Assembly: GCA_035236585.1 (NCBI GenBank)
Contig: CP141137.1
Span: 12,974,327 to 13,038,326, forward strand
Origin: Warburgia ugandensis
Taxonomy: Eukaryota > Streptophyta > Magnoliopsida > Canellales > Canellaceae
DNA: 64,000 bases
Direction: 5' to 3'
The position numbers and the translations under genes were made by a program. The notes beneath the pieces were generated by a model. The model was not told the DNA's origin, made no database searches, and saw only the letters and a list, made by a program, of their open reading frames with translations. Numbering within the stretch: the stretch's first letter is position 1; every line of letters begins with the position of its first letter. Below, one piece after another: positions 44,346 through 57,732 of this stretch.

Positions 44346-47040
44346 ATAATAGTGTAGATCCAATCTTGCTAAATTCTTTTATGATACAACTTTAATTTTG
44401 GGTAGAATTGAACATCAACCAAACTATTGACACCACTATACAACATAACTTCACTAAGATACTTTTCTTATACCTTCTATGATCACACTTTATTGAGATT
44501 TTTAAAATTATAAAAAGAGAGAGCGTATTTTGAAATTTGACAATTTGGAGAATTTCATAGTTTAGTATCTTTAAAAGTAAATAATGGTCTTCTACTAGTG
44601 TTTGATGCATGGTTTTAGGATACCCTAAGTGGTTTGACAGTTTTAAGTTTAATTTCTCGCACAAACTGGATATTTGAAGGGGAAAATCATACGGATCACG
44701 CAAGAACTACCAGACTTTTGCAAATTGACCTATTGTTTGTTGAGCATGCCAGCAGTGATTCCAAAGCTTCCATGTGACCTGCCAAATTGGTCCTTCTATT
44801 AAGAATATATCCAAAAACATTAACAAAAGTCCAATTTGGGCCCACCTTCTAATACTTAATTAGTTTTTCTCTTTTTTATATTAAGAAAAAAAGTTAGGTT
44901 GCCGATATCGAAACAAGGATGAAAAACAAAAACACAATATTTTCAAAAATCATTTTCTCCATCAAAATTTGTAATGGCAATGATGGCATGGAGAAGAGAG
45001 AGATGATCCAATGGTGTCATAGATTTTTGGTGATAGGCCCTACTTGATTATTTCCATATATATGTTTCTAGTTCATTTATTTATATACCACTCTTGATTT
45101 GTCTTGTAATCAAGATTGTTGTTTCAACACAAGAAGAGCCTTTAGAATAAGTACTTCATTTGGGGTGAAATCAATTAAGATTAATGAAAACAACAGGATA
45201 CTAAACACATCATTGTAACAACAAAAAATGGGAATCTATGTAAAGGGTTTTTTCTCGACTTACTTGATTTTCATTTATTTGATAAACGATCAATCTCAAA
45301 TGACGAGTCAAACCTATGACATCTGACCACCATTGTCGAAAGATGCTATGAAATTTCAGAATTTGCCTTGGTAGTGTTTCATCGATAAGATGTCAGGAGA
45401 TTCTCTAAGTTTCAAAAGTAGGTCACTTTTACCAGCAATTAGGAGGGAAAGAAAGCTCCAAATAAGTAAAAGGATCTTTGTAGCAGAAGGAGAAGCAAAT
45501 TAGAGCTTTCATAGGTGGAAATATTGGCAACAAACCCCCAACACTTGGATTACATTCATAAAATTGTATGGAGGTACCTAGATTCTGCCCTAAGAAGAAA
45601 TTCAATTGTTTTACTCCATTTGAGCCAAGAAACACGGTTCATTATCATGCTAAGAAATCCATGGAAATGCTTTAGAAAATTTATATATTTTCTATTTTAC
45701 ACCACTTGTCTTGATATCAACACTTTTTCTTTTTCTCTAACCATAAAAAGAAGGAAAAATGAAAAAGAACCAATTAAAATTCCAATTGGGCCTTGATGCG
45801 CTTTGGTTAGCAATTTCAAATGGTTTGTTAATGGAAGGACCAATTTTTGCAGGTCTTATGAATGGTTTGGTACCACTTCCATCTTATTCACCAAGGGAGG
45901 GGCAGTTTTGCATAAGTATAGTAGTTCATGGGTGATCCTTACAATTTTTCCTACTTGAAAACCACAATTTTTTTTTTACTTAGTGAGAGAAAAGCTTCAC
46001 CTTAAACTCACTCAACTCACTAAAAGACCTAACATCCAAATATCTTAAAATCCTAGATATTCAACACTAGAAATTTAGTTTTTTATAAAATCCAAGCATC
46101 TTTATTTATCTCAATGCACTAATAGTGATATTTCACTAGTGTTTCAAATATATAATGCAATAATGAAGAATATCTTAAATCTCAATATCCATTTTATTCA
46201 CCAAATTCTTAATTGATCTCAATAAATTACACCCTAAAAATAGTTTAGACTTTTTTTTTTATTTTTAGATTACACACCCACACAACCACCCACCTTATGC
46301 ACAATTTAGATCACCTAGCTCATAAACTCCTTGTGCCCTTGTGCTAGAAGGCTTTAGTGCATCTTAGACTTAGATTTTAGAAAATCATAGCTTGAGAAGC
46401 TTGATTTTATCTCAATTCTACAAGATTTTTGAATCTATTTTACTAGTGTTATATGATGGAGGAGCATGCACTTACACATTTGGAAATATAAACAATATTA
46501 ACTTATTTGCATTCAGTGTTTCAATAATCAAAACCATTATTATTCAGCGAAGTTGTACGATGGATCAGATATATGAAAAAGTTCTCCCCTATATGATGAT
46601 CTTTAAGCCTTTATATGTCTAGAATTTATTGATAACTGTATATTGTGGTTTTTTAGTTTCAAATGAGAGGATTGTCAGTGGCAAATGGAGCTAAATCATG
46701 CGGCATGACCATCAATAGCACAACCTACATCATAACATCATAGGTGATTTGGTTCATTCAAAATAGAAGGCTCCACATATCTGATGCCTGCTCAGTTTTT
46801 TTAGGTGAAAATATGTAGACCATCATATATTATAGTTTCTATTTTACCCCTAAGAATAAGAAAGGCAATGATCTTTCATGCAAGGTAGGACATAAGATGA
46901 GTGGTTAGGGTTACCAAAAAGTAGAGTCCTCTCATAGTTATCAAGTTAGTTTGTCGTCATTTCAACTTGGCCAACCATGATAAAAACACTCCTTTTAGAA
47001 GTGAGAGACTAGATGGAAATATAAGCCCTCCTTTTATATA
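44346..47040. other. Intergenic stretch without recognisable genes
   Basis: AT-rich. Open frames at 44392-44703, 45515-45796 and 46392-46622 have no motif and no splice context. No element boundary found. Confidence 0.5.
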
Positions 47041-47222
47041 TTCGCAACCCGTGACCTCAAAGTCAAAAAGTTGTGGTCGTGTGACTTTAAAGTCATGGGT
47101 TTAAGGCGTGGAAACAGCCTCTTGTAAAAATATAAAATAAGACTGCATACTATAAACCACTGTGGTCTACCCCTTCCTAGCCCCGCATAGGTGGGAGCTT
47201 CGTGCATCTGGGTTGCCCTTTA
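47041..47222 (+). mobile_element. Au-type SINE with altered head
   Basis: From gttgtggtcgtgtgacttta through ggtgggagcttcgtgca to ggttgcccttt it follows the Au SINE. The head reads cgcaacccgtgacctcaaag followed by tc and aaaaagttg. A second copy of the gtgacctcaaagtc word is therefore placed inside the A-box region. Confidence 0.85.
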
Positions 47223-48833
47223 GACTAGTTGGGAATATATAAATTTACTAAGGAAACGATCAACTTCTGAGCCTTCAAGAGTGGACCAACATCACTCTAG
47301 ACACAAGCCAAATGGATATTCCATACATACGATAGAGTCCGAGAAAAGATGAGGTAGCCTAGCGATGATGTCATGTTGAAGATCAATAGGGTTACACACC
47401 TCCAAGTGGCACCCACGAGGTCCAAAAAGTGGCCATTAGGAGAAGAGCCAATCGACGCCCTTTGTTCCTTTTATCACTTCCTTGACCATAACCATAAGGA
47501 AAGTGGCTCTTTGGACAGAGCTCAATCATAAGAAACCTGCATTTTTTAGCTTTTTCTTAATGAAAACTAGAAGTTAAGATCAAGATGGAAGAGCGTGTCT
47601 CCATTTGTCTCTCCATCACATAAATCTGCAACTAGTGACAAATCATATTTGGCTCCTCATTTCGTGATTCTAGTACGTAGAATGTACACCATTAAGAAAA
47701 AAACACATGCAGTTTAAAAATTAAGAAGCTGAAGTGTCAAATGTTAACATCATCTCTTCAATTTCTTGTCGACATATTGTTCATACATTATAAGGTCCAC
47801 TATATGAGTGGCTGAGATTGATCCTATGTTATGTTTATACCTCTGTCAGATATACTTTTCATATTTGAAAAGCCAATGGTTGTCATTCTCTTCTTCCAAA
47901 GTCATTTTCTAGGTCTCATATGTGCCATATGACCAATGAGTGAGCTGATTTTCTTATTCTAGAAGTTAACATGTGAACCTGTTTGTTTCCATCTTTCTAG
48001 CTCTACGGTTTACATTTGTGTTGAAATTATCCTCGACCACCTCCATATCCCTATCTATCTACAAAGAAAGAATGTTCAGTCTCCTTATCTAAAAGCTAAA
48101 AGTTCTCATATTGTGCATCGGCATACTTGCAAAAGAGTAGAGGGCACCTGCTGCCTAGAGGCTAGTGTTCTTACATTGTGAGGAAGCTACTTTGTTAGAT
48201 AGGCTAGCGAGTAGTGAATAAGCTTTAAGATCTATTTATAGTCATTGTTGGCACCTTTTTTCTCATTGGATGTGGCATATAATGTTGCCAATTGCATTCT
48301 TTTTTTATGTGGTTTAGGTGAGATTTTATTGGCCTTAATATGAGTCCATGAATTGTGAAATAGTTAATCTTCTTTGGTTTATCTTTGATGCCATTTGTTT
48401 GAGCTCACATGGATGTTATGAATTGAGCAATATAGTTCTCATGCCTAGGTGATGCCTTTGTGTGTCTTGAGATAGGGTGTTATAAATTAAGATGGCTTTG
48501 TGTGTCTTGAGATAGTCATCTGCGCTTTCTAGTAGCTCCATCAACTATCTAAGTGTATCTACAGCTCTCTTCAAAGGGTTGCTGCTTCCCCTGCTTAAGA
48601 CTTTATACTAAGTCTAAGTGTTAATTAGTTATCAAGTATATCGTAAACACTTAGAGTCTTGCCTCTTAGAAGCCTGCTAGTGCCCCTTGCACTTACCCTA
48701 ATAAGCTATCCTTGTAGGTCACCTTTATAAGCTGCTTGCAAATATCACTTGAATTAGTCATGTGCACTTGGAATAGGATATCAAGTCTACTTAGAATGTT
48801 CATTTGAGTCCACTTAGAATCGTGCACATTTTT
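47223..48833. other. Intergenic stretch without recognisable genes
   Basis: No coding signal. A short direct repeat (gatggctttgtgtgtcttga / gatgcctttgtgtgtcttga) occurs at about 48449 and 48491. Confidence 0.5.
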
Positions 48834-49131
48834 CACTGAGCCATCTCACTACTATTCACTGAGTTATCCCACCACTATTCACTGAATTATCTTACTACTA
48901 TTCTTGAGTCGTCTCGCTACTGTTCCAAAGTCAAGATCATTAAGTCTACTTGCAATAGTCATTGTATCCATTTTCTGCACTTGTTTACCGAGTTTACTCA
49001 CCAGCTATCACCAAGTTCACTCCCAACTATCACTGGGGACCACTCATCAACTACCATCGAGTCATTCAGTCATCTCCTACCTATTATTGAGTTCAATCCC
49101 AACTATCACCAAGTCTACTCACCAATATGAA
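48834..49131. repeat. Degenerate 23-bp minisatellite
   Basis: Four clear consecutive units begin at 48834, 48857, 48880 and 48903 (cactga(g)..atc...ctactatt). After a 63-bp gap more units appear at 48988 and 49011, then looser ones to 49131, with the theme (c)caagttcactcccaactatc. Confidence 0.75.
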
Positions 49132-49836
49132 TTTTCCTGAATGAGAGGTATCGTTATTAATTTCATGAGGTGTTGATTTTGTTCCTAGGGTGTCCTTATC
49201 AAATATAAGGGCTGCAAAATTTTCACCCTTAAGAGTGCTGCTATCAATTTAGTAGGCACCAGATACTTTTTTTTCCCCTTCATGTTGAGACCCTTAAGAG
49301 ATGGAATCAAGTTAACTTTTATAAGATAGAATGAGAATAGAAAGATCTAAACTATTCATCTTGTTTGATCTCCAAATTACCTAATAGACCAGAAATCATG
49401 CCACTTAGATGATCTTAGTGTATATTTTCATTCACTCAAAAATTTGTTCTTAAAACTGAAATTAGGCTTAGGATTATTGATTGGCGTGAAAGTGATCTTT
49501 CATATATAAGCCTAACAAGACGAGACAAATAGGATGAATGGATTAGATCTTCAAATCTAGAAGTGAAGCCTTTAGATGGCGTCTCGCATGGAGAAGCGTA
49601 TATGAATAACAGTTGTCAAATTTTCTAGACAAAAATAACCATCTAAATCATCAGATCTCTACTCTGAATCCAGCGGCTAAGATCAACCCTTCGAACGATA
49701 CATGACCCGAGATCAGGAAGCCACGTCATCAGCCAACCCACAATTTCCCCGCCAGTTTCCTTCTTCTCGATTGATGCCTTCCCGCCTTCCCTCTCCTCCA
49801 ACTTTCTGCAATTTCCAACGCTGATCAAGATAGATA
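49132..49836. other. Upstream region of the HROB-like gene
   Basis: Presumed promoter and leader. Minus-strand frames at 49643-49895 are shadows. No clear TATA box chosen. Confidence 0.4.
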
Positions 49837-52800
49837 ATGGAAGACTGGGAAGAAGGTCTGGACGTAGATGATTCAGATCTCCCTTCACTCCTCATTCCTT
49901 CAAACCCTCAACCATTACAACCACCAACAACCCAGATTTCCCAACAGTCCTCTCTTCAACCGTGTTCCCAGCACCCTCGTCCTTCTCAATCCCAATCCAT
50001 CAACAGACCCCTGACTGTAGATGCAAACTCTCCCCAATCCCAGCAAGAAGTTTCAAACCCTTGTCCCAACGCTTGTTCCAGCCGCATTGCCGGCCCTGCC
50101 GGGGCAATTCAGGCTGCAATGCACCGCCAATCTCTAAACCTTCAAAACAATTCCCGGGATTACTTAAAGAGACTGGAAGAAGGCGCGGAAGATGAGGATT
50201 TTAAACTAAATGCCTGGACTTGCGCCATGGATTTGCTAGGTAGAAAAGGTTTCCTTTCTTTCTTTTCCTAGGATTTTTCCATTTGTTTTGCAATTTTGGT
50301 TCTGTTGCTACAACGGGGGTCTGCAAAGTAGTAAATTAAATCTTCAATTATTGGAATTCTTTTGAATAGCCCGCAAACTTTTTGCTTCTCGAATTGAACT
50401 TCGTGAAGTAAAAAACGCTACCATTTCTCAGTCCTCTTTCCTTTTTTCGCTTCCAATGAGAGACACCAATCAAGAAACAAACACTCCCCCCTCAAACATA
50501 TGAACTTGTTCATTATCTGGCCTCCCAGTGTGCATTGAAGCGCCTTGACTCTGGAACTTGATGTCGTCATCTAGATCCCTGAATCCCATGGAATGTCTAT
50601 CATGTTGAAACCAGTGAGTCTCTTTCTATCATGTTAAAACCCCGAAATATTTCTATCAAAAGCTCTACCCATTTATAAATATACCAATTCAAAAACGCCC
50701 GCGTCATATTAAACATGGATCTCATGAATAGTTACCAAATCTTTGCATGATATTCAAGTTCAAAATTTGAAAATTCACATTTTTAAATAGGGGCCTTTCT
50801 GATTCTTTCCCTGAACTTCTCTCAGTTTCAAATTTTGCCTTGCCAATTTATTTCCCAATCCCAATACGGTAAATACGGCCCGACGATAATCTCTTAGGGT
50901 CTGAGGTTAGCTTTAATGTTTCAGGATCTGAGGGTAGATTTGCTCTGCAAGCACATTCATTATGCTCGATCAAGACAAGTCGAAACATAGACAGGGTGCC
51001 TCTGGTAATTATCTAGTTCCATATTCCAATGGAGCGATTCTTTTAATTTGCTTGCAAGCTTTTTTATTTGAAGTGATTAATTTATCTCATGTTTCTCTCT
51101 TTAATGGCTGAATGGTTTGTTTGGTGTTTAGGTTGTCGGGATTATTAAGTCATGCAAGTCAAATGGGATTGGTGATCTGATTGTAACCTTGAAGGCAATG
51201 CACTTACTTGATGTGGGTTATGCATTCATGTTATGGAAGTTTGTATCTTAGTAATTACTGTGGGATGTAATATTTATTTCAGGATCCTTCAGGCACCATA
51301 GGTGCTACCATTCATCGCAAAGTTCTTACAGAAAGTGAATTTGGGAGGGATATATTCACTGGTGCAGTTGTTATTCTCAAGCAGGTTTGGTTTATCAACT
51401 TAATTTTTGCAACTTTCACCAGTATGTTGGTCTGATACTGTGACTAACTAAACACCTTGCTTTCAGGTTGTTGTATTCTCTCCTACTCGCTTAGCTCGTT
51501 ATCTTAATATCACGCTGAGCAATGTTGTCAACGTGCGTATTCTTTGTGTTTTCTTCTGGTTTCATTTAGATAAATATTGGTGGTGGTGGTTTCTATTTCC
51601 ATCTCATGTTATGCATAAAATTAACCGATGTTTTCATTGGAACTGTATGCTACAAATGTCCACATAACATGCAATTGATCTTAGTTGCTTCTGCCTCTTT
51701 TGAAGATAGTATAATTTATAATCATACTGTATCTGGGGATGTTTCATGTGGAGACTTCTATTCAAGTGCAAGGTGCTCATTGTTGTTACTCTATGTTTAT
51801 GGTGTGAACAAAAATTCCTATTGCAATTTGAAAGAGTTCGTTGCTGCCAATTGTCAACCTTGAATTTAGCCTTAATGGGCTCTGAGATTCTGTTGGTGAG
51901 GCCACAAGTTCATACTAAGCTGAACACGATTGCTCACAGAAGATGCAATATCTTGGAGGTTGTTTCCTGCCCTAACAAGTGAATCAATATTCAAACAGCT
52001 TGTTAGCCAATTTTGCTTGTAGAAATCTAGCATCTATATTTTCAATTCAATATAAAATTCATTGGGTAGAAGGAGAGCCTTGGCGCAACGGTAAAAGCTG
52101 TCGTCGTGTGACCTTGAGGTCACGGGTTCAAGGTGTGGAATCAGCCTCTTGCAAAATGCAAGGTAAGGCTGCCTACTATAGGCCCTTGTGGTCCGCCCCT
52201 TCCCCAGGCCCCGTATAGGCGGGTAAGAAAATAGAAGGTGGTTAGTTTAAGGTAAGTTGCAAGAAGTGTTACGATGAGTTGTAATAGCCTTATTTTGAGT
52301 GCAGAAATGCCTACTAATAGGAAACCAAGCCTTAAGGATTACTGAAGCACAATTAGGTGGAGTTGATTTGGTACAGGACATTATTTACAGATGAATGTGC
52401 AACTAAGATTTCACTAACAACATTTCTTTACTAATACTGAATACCAGTTGATTGATTATTGATTTCAAAGTTTAAAACCCTACAACCTGACACACAAACA
52501 CGTGCACACAATTAAGAGGCTCCTTATCCTAAAACACCTAAGCTTTCAGATTTGAAACACTAAAATAAATACAGTTACAGCCTATTTTCTCAACAACTAA
52601 AATGTGTTGACTCTCACTCACGTCTTTCCTCACACCTCTCCCCCATTACTTTCCTTGTCTCAGATTTTCATTGTGTGCTTGTCCTGTGACCAATTTTACT
52701 AGTGCATTATATGTGTGCATAAGCACACGTGTATACATGTAATTGTGTATGTACACCTATGTAATGTTATGTCTCATGTATGCACATGTATGGGCACATA

Positions 52801-54993
52801 CATACACCATAGGTTTGAGCAATGTCTTAAAATTCCTCTAGTTAAAGCTCAACTTTTACAAGTTGACTTCTTTTGCCCATGTTTGCACTTTGGTCTGTGT
52901 CTGTTCTTTGCTTTTCTGGATTCACCAACATTGTTTATGACTAACATGAATTGAACAAGCCATCCAAGTACTCAGCCAACCTGAGTCAAGTTTGTTTGTG
53001 ACTGCTTGTTCCTACTTTCTGAAACATGGGTTTACTAATAATTTGTGGCCTTAGGGCCTTTGCTGTCTCCTTGATTATGCATAACCTCTTCATGATAGAT
53101 TCTGAGGTGGTTTGCTTTCAGCCACAAACACCTCCTGGCTCATGTTGATATAGCAATTTTGATGGACCTGGTAGTCAATAGCATCCAGACTAATGCAACT
53201 TCTATCATAAATGATCCTAATAGTCTTTTATTCCCTTTGGTTATGTTGGTTCCTATGGGTTGGCCTCAGTTTGATATTCTACTTGTGTATCATACTTTTG
53301 TTTATCTTGTAATTGTAAAATGCTTCTGTAACAGATCAGCACTCCTTGACTCATGAATGAGTGCTTGCACTCTCTAAGCCATGTTCAAAAGTCAATGCAG
53401 ACCAAGGGCAGGTGAAGGTTTAGAGTGAGATTGCGTCAAATCTGCTTCCAAACAGAGTCACTTGATCCGCAGAATATGTCTGAACACTCATATAACTGGT
53501 TGGAGTATTTGGATGACTAGGTCAAATACTCGTATTACTCAACTTAGGGACCCTGTTGATCTGGTGTCTTGAATAGTTGACTGTAGCACATTTAAAGAGT
53601 GCCCTCAAGCTCAACCTATAAGCTAGGTTCCTCATGTGAGTACTGATTCGAGTCCACTGTGGAAAAAATTAGACTTTTTAATCTGCACTTTGAGCAAGCT
53701 TGCAGCATAAGTTAGATAACAACATCTTTGCGGAAACAAGACTCTTATAGCTATTTCAGCTTTGAGAAAAGCCAGTGCTCAACATTCATGTTTCTTATGA
53801 GTGTCCTCCATATGTAAGCTATGGGCATTACATGCTCAATCTTCCATTTTTCATTTAGTGGCGTGGATGTTAGTGGAATGGAGTGAGCTATGGCAACAAG
53901 GTCAAAGACTTGGGTGGTCTTGACTAACACAGGAAATAAGGAAATAACAAGAGTTCAGGAACAGTGGCATATACGAGTATCCAACATCAGAAAGTAAAGA
54001 GTTTTCTTGAAAGTCCTTGATATCTCTTTGAATGCTTTAATAAATCGCCAAGGAAACAGTTCAGACGACTATGCCTAGTCATAAATATTTCTAGAACTTT
54101 CCGCACTACGGAAGGTACGAGGAGTGACTGAGCCCAGACTTGATGCCAAATGTAATCTTTAAAGCTGATGGCCCAGGTTTAAATATGATGAACCCTGCCC
54201 ATCCAAATGGCAATAGACCATGTTCGCAAATATTAGAAACAAAGCGGAGCTTGGGTGTATCCTTTGGGAGTTCAAAATGGTTTATAAGATCAACATGTGC
54301 TAAGCTACCTCTACTGTTTGTCTCAAAGCCATTCTTCTTGCTGTAAATGAGTTTCATTTATCATGTTCATATCCCAATAAGTATCTCATGCAGTTTTTTT
54401 CTTGATTAATGTTTCAATACTCATTTCATTATCAGATAATCAGTAAAGAAGGATCTCCTACAAGGCAAACGGTCCCTGCATTTTCAGTTAGACATGCAGC
54501 CTCTGGTATGGTTTCCAATAGTCAATTGTCCTTCTGTTCTTGCGTCTTTCTTGTTCTCCTATGAAAATATCTGTTTATTGTCTTCCGCAATCGAACTTGT
54601 TTTTCCTTCTTGTAGAACTTGGTTTCTAATGTTACAATCTTTTGCTACCCAGACAAACGAGTGAATCTTGGGCCAGGAATAGCAAAGGAGTCAGCAGTGA
54701 TCAGCCCCAGAGCTGCTGTGGTTGATGAGGCAGTTAGAAAAGATTCTAGCTATGATAAAAGGATGATGGAAGAAAGACAGCCAGAAGTTGTTACAGGCAG
54801 CCTGCATTCTAACAGCAATTGCAGCAGCAAGGCTACTTTCGTCAAGGAGCCTAATCATGAAAACTGTGGAGACAGCAGAGTTAAACAGCTGATTCCAAAA
54901 GTGTCAAATACTCTTTGGACAGATGAACAACTGAATGAGCTTTTTGCTGATTTTGAAGACAACGACAATTTATTTCATGCATCCGGCATTTGA
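49837..54993 (+). CDS. HROB: HROB (C17orf53/MCM8IP)-like recombination OB-fold protein
   Basis: In animals HROB binds MCM8-MCM9 and promotes DNA synthesis during homologous recombination; the plant protein presumably acts in the nucleus. Exons: 49837-50239, 50925-51004, 51132-51194, 51283-51384, 51467-51532, 54436-54505 and 54653-54993. Together they form 375 codons including the stop, with phases matching at every junction. The N-terminus MEDWEEGLDVDDSDLPSLL is acidic and followed by a Pro/Ser/Gln-rich linker. RIAGPAGAIQAAMHRQ is a family signature. The OB-fold region is in exons 3-5: VVGIIKSCKSNGIGDLIVTL, then KDPSGTIGATIHRKVL and VVVFSPTRLARYLNITLSNV. The C-terminus ends with an acidic LWTDEQLNELFADFEDND. 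Intron 3 uses a GC donor (AAG|GCAATG). Intron 5 (2.9 kb) contains a SINE. Confidence 0.85.
51533..54435 (+). other. Intron 5 of the HROB-like gene
   Basis: 2,903 bp between NVVN and IISKEGSP codons. Contains the SINE at 52073-52223 and a TG/CA-rich stretch at about 52713-52810. No other gene recognised. Donor GTGCGT and acceptor ATCAG. Confidence 0.75.
52073..52223 (+). mobile_element. Au-type SINE in HROB-like intron 5
   Basis: Starts gagagccttggcgcaacggt (A box) and has the B box region gtcacgggttcaaggtg. It continues through agcctcttgcaaaatgcaag to ccccttccccaggccccgta. The 3' terminal gggctgccctttt part is missing. Confidence 0.92.
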
Positions 54994-55675
54994 CGCAAAT
55001 GTTGTATGGATTTGTTTCATCTCTACATTTTGATCAAGAATAATAGAAAAAAGAAAAAGATTGAATTCTATCTTCCCAGCTCCAATTTTATTCATCAACA
55101 CAAATATCATGGCACTGGTTTTGTACCCAAGATCATAGATAAAACACAAATCTTCAGTTATGCTCAGAAGTTGCAAGTCGGATCATGTTGAGGATTACTC
55201 TACAATTCAAGGCTGTCGACAGCCTTCTTTTTGTTTTTTGTTTTTTTATGATGCTATGTCCACAGGTTTCTTAGTTGAACTTTTCTTTCCTTTTGATGCC
55301 TGAGGTTATTACATGTAATTAACACCCATGCTTGCGTTCTTTCTCATTTCTCACGATGAGTTGAGGTTGCCATTTTATACTTGAGGTGTTGCAAGGTGCA
55401 AATCAAAGTTAAATACAACGATGTTATGTCATGACTCATGAGCATACTTCATATGTGTTTTCTATTTTATACTTGAGGTGTTGCAGGGTAAATTACAAAT
55501 AAAATATAACCGTATTTTGCATCAATGAATATATTCTACATATGCTTTGACCTGAAAAGTCAATTATATTAAATATTGTTCACAATGGAAAAATATTATA
55601 GGAGAAATTCATTCGCTGTTGTTGGGAGACATCCAGATCACCACCCAGAAAAAAAAAAATACAAATAGCTGGCCC
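54994..55675. other. 3' flank of the HROB-like gene
   Basis: 3' UTR and intergenic DNA. Two related blocks (tttatacttgaggtgttgca) at about 55374 and 55469 form a short imperfect duplication of about 95 bp. Confidence 0.5.
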
Positions 55676-55754
55676 AAAGGGCAGTCCCAGTGCATGAAGC
55701 TCCTGCCAATGCGGGGTCTGGAAAAGGAGCAAACCACAAGGATTTATAGTGCAA
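55676..55754 (-). mobile_element. Au-type SINE fragment
   Basis: Reverse complement of the SINE 3' end only: aaagggcagtcccagtgcat ... gcggggtctggaaaagga ... tttatagtgc. Confidence 0.8.
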
Positions 55755-57376
55755 AGAAACTCAGCTATGTGACCGTTCCAGTTTGGCAACGAAGTTACAT
55801 TTGGAGCATGCAGGTTGCTTACTTGATAAGAAGAGTGATTGTATTCGTAGGTCAGATGAATTTTCTTTACATTGCGACTAAAAGTTCACCTCTCTACAGT
55901 GGTGTGCCAGTAACGTTCCACTTTATAGTGATTGGGGTGGTCATTGCCGGTGTCAAGTTCAGGGACTCATCTCGCGATTTTTATTCATTATGGCTAGTAT
56001 ATTAGGAGAGGATCATCAATCATCTTCAATATTTGCATTTGGTCTAAAAGCCAAGCAGGTAATTTGGGTGGATAGGGGGACCATAAAGTAGATCAAGGGT
56101 GACAAGATCTTTTGACGTGTGGAAGCTGGAAAAGCATTTGGAAAGGGAAATTCTTAATTCTTCTTCTTCTTCTTCTTCTTCTTTTCCAATATCTGTTTGC
56201 AAATTTAGCAACGAGAAGAATGAATTAATCACGTAAAATTTCACCAATCCCACATGTCGTGCAACGGTGAGGTTGGCCATCAACAGTTATTCTACTCCAA
56301 CGGAGAAGTTTCTTTTTGATAAATAAGTTCCGATATGAGTAGATGCTCTTAAGCATTTTAAGAAGTAGATGCTGCCTTTTCTCAATCTCAATCACGACTG
56401 ATTATGTTTTGTCGATCTAAGCTATTCATTATGTTTGGAATAGATTAGATAGACTACAAATCAAATTTCATGACCATTGAATGCAATTAACATATATTTT
56501 TATTGGATCAAAAATCAAGACCATTCATTCCTCTTGACTTTTTCAAAGAACCAAAAAAAAAAAGTGGCTAAAATTGTCCAAATGTTTCTGTATTCTGTAC
56601 TTGATAAATGGCTCAGATTTAACAAAAAATGCTCTGCGCAGCATCTGCTCCTTAGAAGATCACGTACTCCTACCTTGAGCAAAGTTGAATGTGGTAAAAA
56701 AAAAGTTTACTCTGCACCACACTTTACTGCACATATTCTTCCACAATACTAACAAATTCCACGTGCACGGCTCTTCGTTCGAGGGGGTTCAAGCAGAGAT
56801 TAAAGCGGACAAAAGTAATTTTTCCATGGCAAAATTTGTCCTTTTCAAATATTTGTATTTGTGCCATCGAGACTTTCCTTTTTCACCTATCTTTCCATAT
56901 TTTAATATTTACAGATAAAAAACCACTTTTACCTGCATTTGATAAAGGCTTTTAATCGAAAAAACCTAAACTTAAAATTTTCATTAAAATCCTAGATTCG
57001 TTGAGTTTAATGTCCCTTAGCCGTTGCGTAAAATAATGGCATCGAGCGTAAGCCTGCCTGAAATGTCAGGTGTAAAATTTGACCAGATGACCCGACATGA
57101 CTTTCCATGTTGGCATGGATATCATTAAGAAATTGAAGGTAATCTCTCGTAACCCACTTCATAGCACTCAAAATCCATTTGAAGGGCTGTCTTCATCGTT
57201 ATCAAGTCCTAATAAATGGAGTCCATTGAGCTGCAGAAAATAAAATCCAGTGATTATGATCGATCTTCCAAGAGGAACGAATTAGACCAACTTAATGCAG
57301 ACGATTGCACCGTTCAGGAAAAGAAAAAGAGAAAAAAATAGTCTGGGCATTGGATGGGATGCTTCCGCAACACAGG
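55755..57376. other. Intergenic stretch without recognisable genes
   Basis: Contains a (CTT)n microsatellite at about 56157-56184. Open frames at 55619-56005 and 56477-56752 include SINE sequence or low-complexity DNA and are not called. Confidence 0.5.
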
Positions 57377-57555
57377 AAAAAGGGCAGCCCGGTGCACGAA
57401 GCTCCCGATTATTTGAGGTTCGAGGAAGGAGTAGACTACAAAAGCTTATAGTAAGTAACCTTACCTAGCATTTTGCAAGATGCTGATTCCATGCCTTGAA
57501 CCCATAACCTCAAGGTCAACAACTTTTATCAATGTGACCAGGCTCCCCTTCCCCA
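57377..57555 (-). mobile_element. Au-type SINE
   Basis: Runs from aaaaagggcagcccggtgca to ccaggctccccttcc, reverse complement. Nearly full length but diverged (for example gattatttgaggttcgagg in place of the usual cctatgcagggtccagg). No clear target duplication. Confidence 0.88.
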
Positions 57556-57732
57556 ATGCAGAAGATGATACAAAAACTCGAGGGGAGAACTATTTGCAGT
57601 ATGATTATGATGGATCTTTGACTAATAAGTGGCAATTGACATCCAAAACTTAAATAATTGGTTTCTGTCCTATAGAGCTCTAAGTAGTAAATGAAGAATT
57701 AAAAGCGGTGTCGTTATGCTCTCTACACAGCT

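Noticed and set aside
45429-46622. Short open frames in the intergenic region
   Set aside because: No motifs, low-complexity endings, and no relation to neighbouring exons.
49962-50195. Alternative plus-strand frame over exon 1 of the HROB-like gene
   Set aside because: Out-of-frame shadow; the main frame has the conserved acidic N-terminus and GPAGAIQAAM signature.
52073-52140. Possible tRNA gene (A and B box-like motifs)
   Set aside because: It is the tRNA-derived head of an Au-type SINE; no cloverleaf or mature 3' end follows.
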